Positions 52,528-59,867 of a DNA stretch of 64,000 nt are shown piece by piece. How positions within the stretch are numbered: the first letter of the stretch is position 1; each line of letters begins with the position of its first letter. The notes under the pieces are model-generated. The model searched no databases. It saw only the letters and a list, made by a program, of their open reading frames with translations, and was not told where the DNA came from. Source of the DNA: Rufibacter radiotolerans (lineage in GTDB: Bacteria; Bacteroidota; Bacteroidia; Cytophagales; Hymenobacteraceae); assembly GCF_001078055.1 (NCBI RefSeq), contig NZ_CP010777.1, positions 4,121,001 to 4,185,000 on the forward strand, written 5' to 3'. The translations under genes and the position numbers were made by a program.

Positions 52528-53481
52528 ATGAAAAAGCTGCTCCTCCTCGTTACCATTGTCTTTGTTTCTTTTACCGGCTTCGCGCAGGTGAATTGGGTGC
52601 CAAGCCCTGAACACGAGCAAGGCCTACCCACCTCCGTAAAGGTCTTCACTACGTCAGATTCCTTGGACGGCAAACCGTTCAGGGCCTTTTACCTGGAAGC
52701 GGATCTAAAGGACCCCAAACTGGAGATTCTCACCCGGGTGGGCAATGGCAAACGCTTTACGCCTAAGCAATACTATGAGCAGGAACCCGGTAACGTGCTA
52801 GCGGTGGTCAACACCACATTTTTCTCCTTCGCAGACAACAGCAACCTGAACCTAGTCATCAATGACGGCAAAGTGCTGGCCCCGCAGGCCGCCGTACGCC
52901 GCAAGAACCCCAAAGGCGCAGACACGCTCACCTTCTACCCCACCACCGGCGCCATTGGCTTCTTTAGGAATCGCAGCATAGATGTGGCCTGGGCCTACAA
53001 CGTGGGCAAGAAAAAGAAAACCATGGAACTGGCCGCGCCTTATGCTGTCAACCAAGATGGCCAGGCGGCCCCGGCGCCGTCTAAGAAAACCGTGAAAGGG
53101 ATGAAACGCTGGAAACCCCGCGTAGCCGTAGGCGGTGGACCAGTGCTGGTGCAGAATGGAAAGGCGCACGTGACCGCCGAGGAAGAGATGCGCGGCGGGG
53201 CCAGCTTCACCGGGCCCAACCCGCGTACCGTCATGGGCTACACGCCAGACCAGAAACTTATTATCTTAATGGTAGAAGGCCGAAACAAAGGCATCGCTGA
53301 AGGTGCCAGCCTGGACCAACTGGCCCAACTCATGGTCAGCCTGGATTGCCAGGAAGCCCTGAACCTGGACGGGGGCGGCTCCAGCGCCTTGTATGTAAAA
53401 GGGAAAGACACCATTAAACCCTCAGACAAAGAAGGGCAACGGCCGGTGCCGGCGGTGTTGGTGCTGAAGTATAAAGAGTAG
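52528..53481 (+). CDS. Secreted phosphodiester glycosidase family protein (NAGPA-like)
   Basis: Exported protein (317 aa) with signal peptide MKKLLLLVTIVFVSFTGFAQ and one NAGPA/phosphodiester-glycosidase domain. Hallmarks: NVLAVVNTTFFSF near 90, AVGGGPVLVQNGK near 200, NPRTVMGYTPDQKLIILMVE near 231 and CQEALNLDGGGSSALYVKG near 274. The family hydrolyses GlcNAc-1-phosphodiesters in animals; bacterial members may act on cell-wall polymers or exopolysaccharide. Function by homology only. Confidence 0.9.
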   Translation: MKKLLLLVTIVFVSFTGFAQVNWVPSPEHEQGLPTSVKVFTTSDSLDGKPFRAFYLEADLKDPKLEILTRVGNGKRFTPKQYYEQEPGNVLAVVNTTFFSFADNSNLNLVINDGKVLAPQAAVRRKNPKGADTLTFYPTTGAIGFFRNRSIDVAWAYNVGKKKKTMELAAPYAVNQDGQAAPAPSKKTVKGMKRWKPRVAVGGGPVLVQNGKAHVTAEEEMRGGASFTGPNPRTVMGYTPDQKLIILMVEGRNKGIAEGASLDQLAQLMVSLDCQEALNLDGGGSSALYVKGKDTIKPSDKEGQRPVPAVLVLKYKE

Positions 53482-53545
53482 GTTCTACGGTAAATCTTCC
53501 TTCTGAACTCCCAAACGCTGTTTTAAAAATACCTTAAAAAATAAA

Positions 53546-53589
53546 AACCGTTTCTGGCCTACTTTTTTCAAAACAGGCTGGAAACGGTT
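53546..53589. repeat. PalA palindrome, variant
   Basis: AACCGTTTCTGGCCTACTTTT / AAAACAGGCTGGAAACGGTT, with outer AACCG/CGGTT paired, between convergent genes. Confidence 0.8.
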
Positions 53590-53638
53590 CCGGGAAGTAC
53601 TTACTTGACGTGGGGGGGAGACTAGGCAAACAGGAAGG

Positions 53639-53956
53639 TTACAGATCGCCGCAACATTCCTCCAGGCAGTCAATCACATCAATCAGCTTGGGAATGGAAA
53701 GGGAATAATAGATTTTGGTGCCTACCTTGAAAGACGAGAGCACGCCCTTGTCCTTCAATGTGATCAAATGCTGTGACGCAATGGCCTGCGGCAGATCCAG
53801 GTAATTATAGATCTCCGTCACCGTCATTTTATCTTCTTTACCCAGAAGATCCACAATGGCCAGCCTTTTAGGGTGCGCCAATACTTTTAGCATAGACGCC
53901 GCCTTATCTATCTTCTTAGACTCTACTCTGGATAATAAACTTTTCATAAATGACAC
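53639..53956 (-). CDS. ArsR-family winged-helix transcriptional regulator
   Basis: A 105-residue DNA-binding regulator. The winged helix spans about residues 18-90: MLKVLAHPKRLAIVDLLG, TVTEIYNYLDLPQAIASQHL (recognition helix) and LSSFKVGTKIYYSLS (wing). The tail DCLEECCGDL holds three Cys (97, 101, 102), which could sense metal, sulfide or redox state; ArsR proteins use varied Cys sites. The start could be the ATG at 53947 three codons later. No obvious target gene is adjacent: the next gene upstream is 1.5 kb away. Confidence 0.85.
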   Translation of the reverse strand: MSFMKSLLSRVESKKIDKAASMLKVLAHPKRLAIVDLLGKEDKMTVTEIYNYLDLPQAIASQHLITLKDKGVLSSFKVGTKIYYSLSIPKLIDVIDCLEECCGDL

Positions 53957-54285
53957 ATACTAAAACCAGTACTACAATAGACGCGCCCTCCGCGCCTTTA
54001 AACCCGCCCTACAACCCGTCCTGCTGAATAGCTCAACATTCTGTTACTTTAACGTCTGGCAACTTACCATAGTATAGGCAACAGGGCTGGCACATCAGTA
54101 GCCGGAGTTAACTTGGCTTATTGCAGATTTACGTATAAAGAAGATAATTGGATATATAAAATACTTAATACTGAAACAGTTCCATATTTAAATATATAAG
54201 AACAGCGTCTGGCGGGCGTCACAGAGGTAAGCGTCATGGAGCTAATTGCCACTGACAGGCTCTACAAGCGCTATTTAGCCAATGG

Positions 54286-54320
54286 GAGAAAAATTTTGTG
54301 CAGCGCGAAAAATTTTTCTC
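54286..54320. repeat. Perfect 12-bp-arm hairpin, A/T-rich
   Basis: GAGAAAAATTTT (54286-54297) and AAAATTTTTCTC (54309-54320), loop 11 nt, inside a longer imperfect pairing GCCAATGGGA ... TCCCTTGGC. Could be part of a small RNA or a REP relic. Confidence 0.6.
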
Positions 54321-54417
54321 TGACTCTATTTCCTCCCTTGGCACACACAAATTTTACCAACCACAGAAACGTAACTGACGTGACCATATTGGCTGGGTGG
54401 AAAGTATACCGTAATTA

Positions 54418-54457
54418 GCATTTTGGGAATGTTTTGCGGAAAAAGTGCCGGAAACGG
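54418..54457. repeat. PalA palindrome, decayed
   Basis: GCATTTTGGGAATGTTTTG / GAAAAAGTGCCGGAAACGG. Confidence 0.45.
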
Positions 54458-54483
54458 AGTTGATTGGCCGGAGTTGATCGGCC
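54456..54483. repeat. Tandem repeat, 2 x 14 bp
   Basis: GGAGTTGATTGGCC followed by GGAGTTGATCGGCC (one difference) and a third partial GGAGT. Confidence 0.85.
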
Positions 54484-54620
54484 GGAGTAGTTATCTCCCT
54501 ACCCCCTTCCAAGGGGACGAGGAAGAGGGCAGAAGTGTTTGGTGGCAGTTCTGGTCGTTGGCGAGAATACCAACAACGGCGGACAGTATTAGGGATAGAA
54601 GCACAAAGAACCTTAGAACG

Positions 54621-55010
54621 CTCTTCCGGATTTGCAATCCGGAAGTATCGAAAGGGGGATTTGTAATCCCCTTAATGGTCCCTTTCGAGTTTTAGTTTAC
54701 CCCTGCAGATGTACCCTCCTGTGTAAACACCCCTCTTCAGAGCTACGTTCGCTGCCTCAAACTCCCGTTTGGGCAATCCTCAAGGGGAGAGTCTGCGGTG
54801 AAGAGGTAGTATTACGTTTTGAGGCTGTTTTCAGGAAAACGTCCTTAAAACGCAAATCTTAAAACACGCATCTCCCGTGCTGTTCGGGATTTGCAATCCC
54901 GAACTTCTGAAAAGCGGATTTGCAATCCGCCAAGAACCAAGAACAAAATCGCTACCGCCGGGGATTACAAATCCCCCTTTCGGAACTTCCGGATTGCAAA
55001 TCCGGAAGAG
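54621..55010. repeat. Nested REP-like palindrome array (about 390 bp)
   Basis: Six short palindromes with the motif GGATTTGCAATCC or GGATTTGTAATCC: 54622-54645, 54655-54671, 54888-54905, 54914-54930, 54960-54976 and 54985-55008. The first two and last two form a long-range inverted repeat: arms 54621-54671 and 54960-55010 match at 49 of 51 positions. A PalA copy lies inside. Such palindromes resemble REP sequences mobilised by RAYT transposases; none is encoded here. Confidence 0.85.
54815..54852. repeat. PalA palindrome inside the REP-like array
   Basis: CGTTTTGAGGCTGTTTTC / GAAAACGTCCTTAAAACG. Confidence 0.8.
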
Positions 55011-55406
55011 CTAATGACCCATAGCGTCCATTCCTTCAATTACAGTCTTTACTTCGAGCGCCTCGCTTGTGGCCCTGCAACAGCTTTACCTAAGAGTAGA
55101 AGGAAATAGTAGGCCGCAAGGGCAGTGCGAGGGAGAAAGACGGGGCCCCGCGGCCGTGAGCGCTCGGAGGGAGCAGATGAAATAATACAGCATAAGGACT
55201 CAGGCTACAACGGCCACTACGCCAGCCAAAAACAGAAAAAGGATTTCTGAAGTATTCAATTGCTACGTCAGCTAAAGCAGAAAAACCACAGAACTCAAAC
55301 ATCTTCTGTCAATCAAATCCAAAAGCAAAAACCATCCTTAAAAGGAAAAGAGCTTCTACTCAGCTCTTTTCCACCCACCACTACCAACAAACGCCCGTTA
55401 TCTTTT

Positions 55407-55414
55407 TACCTTTG
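55407..55414 (+). promoter_or_regulatory. -7 promoter box of the second ELFV dehydrogenase
   Basis: TACCTTTG, 29 nt before the ATG at 55444. Confidence 0.6.
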
Positions 55415-55443
55415 CCTATAACCCCAGAAAACCTCCTCCTATT

Positions 55444-56670
55444 ATGAAAGACCTACTGTCCAAATTTGAGAATAAACGTCCCGAGATTGTGTTTGAGTGG
55501 AAAGACGCTGAAACCGAAGCCGAGGGATGGGTAGTCATCAATTCCTTGCGCGGCGGAGCGGCCGGCGGCGGTACACGCATGCGCAAAGGACTGGACAAAC
55601 GCGAAGTAGAGTCGCTGGCGAAGACCATGGAAGTGAAGTTCACCGTTTCGGGCCCGGCCATTGGAGGAGCTAAATCTGGCATTAACTTTGACCCCGCCGA
55701 CCCGCGCAAGCAGGGTGTGCTGGAGCGCTGGTACCGGGTAGTGTTCCCGTTGCTGAAAAACTACTACGGCACCGGCGGCGACCTGAACGTGGATGAAATA
55801 CATGAAGTGATTCCCATCACCGAAGAATACGGCCTCTGGCACCCGCAAGAAGGCATTGTAAACGGCCACTTCAAAGCCACCGAACCCCAGAAGATCAACA
55901 AACTGGGCCAACTGCGCCAGGGTGTGAGCAAGGTGCTGGAAGACGTGCATTACTCCCCTTCCCTGGCCCGCAAATACACCGTGGCCGACATGATTACCGG
56001 ATTCGGCGTAGCCAAGGCCGTGAGTCACTATTATGAACTCTGGGGTGGCGAGCTGCAAGGTAAGCGGGCGGTGATCCAGGGCTGGGGCAACGTGGGCGCT
56101 GCAGCGGCTTATTACCTGGCGGCTGAAGGCGTAAAGATTGTAGGCATTATTGACCGCGCCGGCGGCTTGATCAACCCCGACGGCTTCTCGTTTGAGGACA
56201 TTTCCAATCTGTTCCTGAATCGCCACGGCAACGCCTTAACGGCAGACAATCTGCTTTCTTTTGAGGAGGTGAACGCCCGCGTGTGGGACCTGGGCTTTGA
56301 GGTGTTCATTCCGGCGGCGGCGTCCAGGCTGGTGTCTCAGGAGCAGGTGGCGCGCATGCAGCAACACGGCTTGGAGGTTATTTCCTGCGGCGCCAACGTG
56401 CCCTTTAAAGACCCTGAGATTTTCTTTGGCGCCACTGGCGAGTTCGCCGACCAGCAGGTATCCGTGATCCCGGACTTCGTGGCCAACTGCGGCATGGCCC
56501 GCGTGTTTGCTTACCTCATGGAGCAGGACGTGGAGATCACCGACGAGGCCATTTTTTCTGATATTTCCCGCACCATCAGAACGGCGCTGGAGAATGCGCA
56601 TGCCCGGCATCCGCAGAAAACCGAAATCGCCAAAACCTGCTTTGAGATAGCCTTGAGCCAGTTATTATAA
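55444..56670 (+). CDS. Glu/Leu/Phe/Val family dehydrogenase, second type
   Basis: Amino-acid dehydrogenase (408 aa) of a Bacteroidetes-type ELFV subfamily distinct from gdhA at 40534. GGAAGGGTRMRKGLDKREVE near 37 and VKFTVSGPAIGGAKSGINFD near 62 carry the substrate and catalytic Lys positions; NAD fold GWGNVGAAAAYYLAAEGV near 217. The blocks are closer to leucine/valine dehydrogenases than to GDH, so branched-chain amino acid use is possible. Long intergenic region upstream with a clear promoter box. Confidence 0.88.
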   Translation: MKDLLSKFENKRPEIVFEWKDAETEAEGWVVINSLRGGAAGGGTRMRKGLDKREVESLAKTMEVKFTVSGPAIGGAKSGINFDPADPRKQGVLERWYRVVFPLLKNYYGTGGDLNVDEIHEVIPITEEYGLWHPQEGIVNGHFKATEPQKINKLGQLRQGVSKVLEDVHYSPSLARKYTVADMITGFGVAKAVSHYYELWGGELQGKRAVIQGWGNVGAAAAYYLAAEGVKIVGIIDRAGGLINPDGFSFEDISNLFLNRHGNALTADNLLSFEEVNARVWDLGFEVFIPAAASRLVSQEQVARMQQHGLEVISCGANVPFKDPEIFFGATGEFADQQVSVIPDFVANCGMARVFAYLMEQDVEITDEAIFSDISRTIRTALENAHARHPQKTEIAKTCFEIALSQLL

Positions 56671-56701
56671 CCCAGCCTCAGGCCAAAGAACAAAAGAACA
56701 G

Positions 56702-56746
56702 ACCTGTTTTTGCCTTCGTTTTTAAAAAAACAGGGCAAAAACAGGT
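56702..56746. repeat. PalA palindrome, variant
   Basis: ACCTGTTTTTGCCTTCGTTTT / AAAAACAGGGCAAAAACAGGT, outer ACCTG/CAGGT paired, between convergent genes. Confidence 0.8.
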
Positions 56747-56816
56747 TTTCGCTTTAAGGCTGATTTGGAAATGGCTATGAAAAAAAGGCTGCTTCAGGAG
56801 ATAAAGTTTTTTAGGC

Positions 56817-57173
56817 CTACTGCTTCTTAAACCCCACCGCCAGCAACTTAGAAACGTCTGTTTCACTTACCTTCACTTTCACCACCTGGCCGCTCAAACA
56901 AGTGCACGCTAAACAGGAGGCGCCGTCGTTCTCTCTGGTAACGGAAATTTTGAGTACCGTGAATCCTTGTTGCTTGATGTACTCACCGGCGCAGGCTTTG
57001 GCGTCTTGCGAGGTACAGGGCTCCCAGGGGTCGGCACATTGGGTTTGCTGGTAGGTAAGCCATTGGCCCATGACTAGCTTCTCTTCTTCCGGAGAGTCGC
57101 TCAGGAAGTCGCAGCCCGGCAGGGGAAACACAATTAGCAGGGCAAAAAGCTGGGATAGAACTTTTCGTTTCAT
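56817..57173 (-). CDS. Small Cys-rich lipoprotein, unknown
   Basis: A 118-residue exported protein. Signal MKRKVLSQLFALLIVFPLPGC gives a lipid-anchored Cys near residue 21. The mature part has Cys residues in TQCADPWEPCTSQDAKACAG and SCLACTCLSGQVVKV, likely paired as disulfides or binding metal. No family recognised. Divergent from mscS. Confidence 0.65.
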   Translation of the reverse strand: MKRKVLSQLFALLIVFPLPGCDFLSDSPEEEKLVMGQWLTYQQTQCADPWEPCTSQDAKACAGEYIKQQGFTVLKISVTRENDGASCLACTCLSGQVVKVKVSETDVSKLLAVGFKKQ

Positions 57174-57245
57174 AGATTTAACCTTCCATTTACCTCATGA
57201 CCCTTGTGCCACCGCATTGGTTGCAAGAGGGAAATACTTTAACAA

Positions 57246-58361
57246 ATGCAGAATCAGATTTCAGACATTCTCAGATTTGTTTTTCTAGGCAACACCGTGC
57301 AGCAATACCTGGTTTTTCTGGGCATTATGCTGTTTGGCTTCCTGTTTAAGACCTTGGTTTCCAAGCTTCTATCAGAGATTCTGTTTGGGGTGGTGATCAA
57401 GCGGTTCAACAAAGAGGTAACCAAAGACGAGTTCAAGCGCCTGCTGGTCACACCCCTGGAGTTTCTCACGTTTCTGGTGTTCCTGTACATGGCGTTTGAC
57501 TACCTCACGTACCCCCCGGAACTGGGCCTACCCAAGGAAGACGAGCTGGGCCTGAAACGGGTGCTGCAGCGCATCTACGGCATTTTCCTGATTGTCTCCA
57601 TCACATGGGTGACCATGCGGATAGTAGACTTCTTTGGCATGTTCTTCTCCAAGCGGGCCGCCAAAACGCTCTCCAAGCTAGATGACCAACTGGTGCCGTT
57701 CTTCGTAGACTTCACCAAGGTGATCATTGTTATCATTGGGTTCTTTGTGGTGCTGGGCACGGTATTCAAAGTAAACGTGGCGGGTCTGGTGGCTGGTCTG
57801 GGGGTGGGTGGTTTGGCCATCGCGTTTGCGGCCAAGGAAAGCCTGGAGAACCTGCTGGCCTCGTTCACCATCTTCCTGGACCACCCTTTTGTGGTAGGCG
57901 ACCTGGTGCAGGTGGGCGAGATCACGGGTACGGTAGAGAAGATCGGTTTTAGAAGTACCCGCATCAGGACCATGGAGAAAAGCTACGTCACGCTCCCCAA
58001 CAAGAGCATGATTGACAAACCCCTGGACAACCTCACGCTACGTACTTTCCGGCGGGTCAAGTTTGACATAACGCTCACCTATGACACCACCTCTGAGCAG
58101 ATCAAAGCCATTGTCTCAGATATCCAGCACCTCATTGACGAGTACCCCCGCACGAACCAGGACGGCCGAGTAAGGTTTTTTAACCTGGGCCCACACTCAA
58201 AAGACATTATGGTGCTCTATTTCATTGACACCCTGGACTGGGACCAATACATTGACGTGAAGGAGGAAATCAACTACCGCATTGTGGACATCGTGGAAAA
58301 ACACGGCGCAGAGTTCGCCTTCCCAACGCAGACAGTGTACATGAAGCGGGAAGAGGGTTGA
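57246..58361 (+). CDS. MscS family mechanosensitive ion channel
   Basis: Inner-membrane channel opened by membrane tension (371 aa). Four hydrophobic segments at about 10-35, 75-95, 110-130 and 155-180, then the pore/beta domain: AGLVAGLGVGGLAIAFAAKE near 178-197 and LASFTIFLDHPFVVGDLVQV near 204-223, GTVEKIGFRSTRIRTMEKSY near 230; alpha/beta C-terminal part. N-terminal extension is longer than in E. coli MscS, as is common. Confidence 0.92.
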   Translation: MQNQISDILRFVFLGNTVQQYLVFLGIMLFGFLFKTLVSKLLSEILFGVVIKRFNKEVTKDEFKRLLVTPLEFLTFLVFLYMAFDYLTYPPELGLPKEDELGLKRVLQRIYGIFLIVSITWVTMRIVDFFGMFFSKRAAKTLSKLDDQLVPFFVDFTKVIIVIIGFFVVLGTVFKVNVAGLVAGLGVGGLAIAFAAKESLENLLASFTIFLDHPFVVGDLVQVGEITGTVEKIGFRSTRIRTMEKSYVTLPNKSMIDKPLDNLTLRTFRRVKFDITLTYDTTSEQIKAIVSDIQHLIDEYPRTNQDGRVRFFNLGPHSKDIMVLYFIDTLDWDQYIDVKEEINYRIVDIVEKHGAEFAFPTQTVYMKREEG

Positions 58362-58382
58362 TTTGGAGATTTGGAGAGGAAG

Positions 58383-58416
58383 TAATGTGCTAATTTTTTA
58401 ATGTGCTGATGTGCTA
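58383..58416. repeat. 34-bp dispersed repeat, copy 2
   Basis: Starts TAATGTGCTAATTTTTTAAT and is the exact reverse complement of 39022-39055. Confidence 0.95.
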
Positions 58417-58582
58417 TCTCCCTTCATGAGGCGATGACCTTGATAGGTTGAAGGAAAGCAATAGCCCCCGCCCTTGCTGCGTGTTCTCACCAGCAAGCGG
58501 AAAACCGGGAATTCCAATAGCAGTGGGCAGATTTAGTGCAAGAGGCAATAAAATAAGCTTCCACTTATTTTACCCCCCGTTT

Positions 58583-58671
58583 TGTCATCCTGAAAGGACC
58601 TTGTGGGCGAGCTAGAAAAGCGTTTAACCAACGTCATTACCGTTCGCTACCAAGATCCTTCCAGAAGGACA
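58583..58671 (+). repeat. PalB repeat, 89-bp copy
   Basis: TGTCATCCTGAAAGGACC to TCCTTCCAGAAGGACA, with the internal GCTAGAAAAGCGTTTA and ACCGTTCGCTACCAAGA blocks. Confidence 0.9.
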
Positions 58672-58762
58672 ACAAAAAACAATAGGACAATTATTGCCTT
58701 CCTTGTTACTTCCTTTTAAGTTAACTCTCCCACTTAGCGGATTCTCCCTGGAGTAAATAAAA

Positions 58763-58810
58763 ATTCCCATTTCGGGGCTGTTTTGGTGAAAACAGCCCCG
58801 AAACGGGAAT
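58763..58810. repeat. PalA palindrome, long form (48 bp)
   Basis: ATTCCCATTTCGGGGCTGTTTT / AAAACAGCCCCGAAACGGGAAT; copy-specific outer arms paired except one position. 19 nt from the stop of the gene at 58830. Confidence 0.9.
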
Positions 58811-58829
58811 AAGAAATATAAGGCAAATT

Positions 58830-59684
58830 TTACCAGCCGGTACCGCCGCCTCTTCGGCCACCACCCAGAAGGCCACCTAGCAGTCCGCCAAGGCCACCGC
58901 CGCCCAGTCCGCCGCCATAGCCGCGCCGGCCGCCAAGACCGCCTAAAATTGAGGCCATAGAGCCCAGGCCGCCCGACCGTCCGTTCCCGAACAGGCCGCC
59001 CCTGCCGCCCATCATGCCTCCGCCCATGGCGCCGCCTAACAGACCGCCCAGAAGGCCACCCATTCCGCCGCCCATGGAACCCATGCCACCGCCCATCATG
59101 CCGCCACCCATGCCTGAGCTTCTGCGGCGGTTCATCATGCCGCTAATCACCATGGGCGCTAGAACGCCCAGCATACCGGCTACCATGCCCGGCGAGATGC
59201 CGGCTTTCTTGAACATATCGCCAAAGCCGCTTTTGTTGAGGAACGATTGGGAAGTAGGGTCTTCGCCTTTCTCCTGGGCCTGGTTAGCCGTGTCTACAAA
59301 CTGGTCCAGGATACTAAACTGATTTTGATCAATGCCCAGGTAGTTTCCTACTTCGGCTATGCGTTTTTGCTCTTCCTGCGAGTATTCGCCGTCTGATTTG
59401 GCGAAGCTGATGATATCTGTAATAAAGGAAAACCGGAGCGGACTGCCCTTGAGCACGTCAAGGCAACGCTGCAGGCTAATCTGCGAGGGGTTCTTGGCAA
59501 TAGAGACAACTTCTTCCTGTAGGTTCTGGGAAAGCTCGGCGGCTTCGCCTAAAAGGCCCAGAAAGGAGATCTCTTCCTCAGACACATTTCCGTCTGCTGA
59601 GGCAATGGTGGCCAGGGCGCCCAGGTACGCGCCTTTTTCCTGATCTGTATAGTCTTTTAGCAAGGTGGTGGTTTCTTCAGCCAT
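58830..59684 (-). CDS. TerB-like protein with Gly/Met-rich C-terminal domain
   Basis: A 284-residue protein in two parts. Residues 1-140 look like a TerB-type helical domain: EKGAYLGALATIASADGNVSEEE near 16-38 and ITDIISFAKSDGEYSQEEQK near 88, the two acidic motifs of that fold. After a hydrophobic stretch (GMVAGMLGVLAPMVISGMM near 166-184), residues 190-284 are nearly all Gly with Met, Leu, Arg (GLLGGLLGG, GGMMGG repeats). TerB domains are linked to tellurite and stress responses; the tail's role is unknown. No ter operon is present. Confidence 0.65.
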   Translation of the reverse strand: MAEETTTLLKDYTDQEKGAYLGALATIASADGNVSEEEISFLGLLGEAAELSQNLQEEVVSIAKNPSQISLQRCLDVLKGSPLRFSFITDIISFAKSDGEYSQEEQKRIAEVGNYLGIDQNQFSILDQFVDTANQAQEKGEDPTSQSFLNKSGFGDMFKKAGISPGMVAGMLGVLAPMVISGMMNRRRSSGMGGGMMGGGMGSMGGGMGGLLGGLLGGAMGGGMMGGRGGLFGNGRSGGLGSMASILGGLGGRRGYGGGLGGGGLGGLLGGLLGGGRRGGGTGW

Positions 59685-59734
59685 AGTTTCATTGTGTTAG
59701 TGTAGAATACCACAAACGAGTCGGCTAAAAACGG

Positions 59735-59782
59735 GTTGGCGTTTCGGGGCTGTTTTTACAAAAACAGCCCCGAAACGCCAAC
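59735..59782. repeat. PalA palindrome, long form (48 bp)
   Basis: GTTGGCGTTTCGGGGCTGTTTT / AAAACAGCCCCGAAACGCCAAC, fully paired including copy-specific outer arms, between divergent genes. Confidence 0.95.
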
Positions 59783-59867
59783 GTTATAATAATTTCTCCG
59801 CACCTGCTCTCCAGGCTACACGCTTCCCGGTTTTTTGGTAAGTTTAACAAGCCAACGCCCCTAGATT

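Larger units (their letters stand above)
53957..55443. other. 1.49-kb gene-free region rich in palindromes
   Basis: The longest gap in the window, between a regulator and a dehydrogenase gene that diverge. It holds a perfect A/T hairpin (54286), decayed and good PalA copies, a 14-bp tandem repeat, the nested REP-like array 54621-55010 and G+C-rich partial repeats around 55055-55165. The small ORFs in it translate repeat DNA only. 53957-54230 shows no structure I recognise. Confidence 0.75.
58362..58829. other. 468-bp gap between convergent genes with three repeat families
   Basis: Contains the 34-bp dispersed repeat, one PalB and one PalA; the stretches between (58420-58580, 58675-58760) show nothing recognisable. 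Confidence 0.8.

Noticed and set aside
53485-53673. 62-aa minus-strand ORF after the phosphodiester glycosidase gene
   Set aside because: It runs through a PalA palindrome and the region downstream of the ArsR gene; the peptide is the typical PalA translation.
54621-55010. CRISPR array
   Set aside because: The palindromic repeats are spaced irregularly, lie in both orientations and no cas genes are present.
54423-55109. Several small ORFs in the 54-55 kb gap
   Set aside because: They translate PalA and REP-like palindromes and show no protein-like conservation signals.
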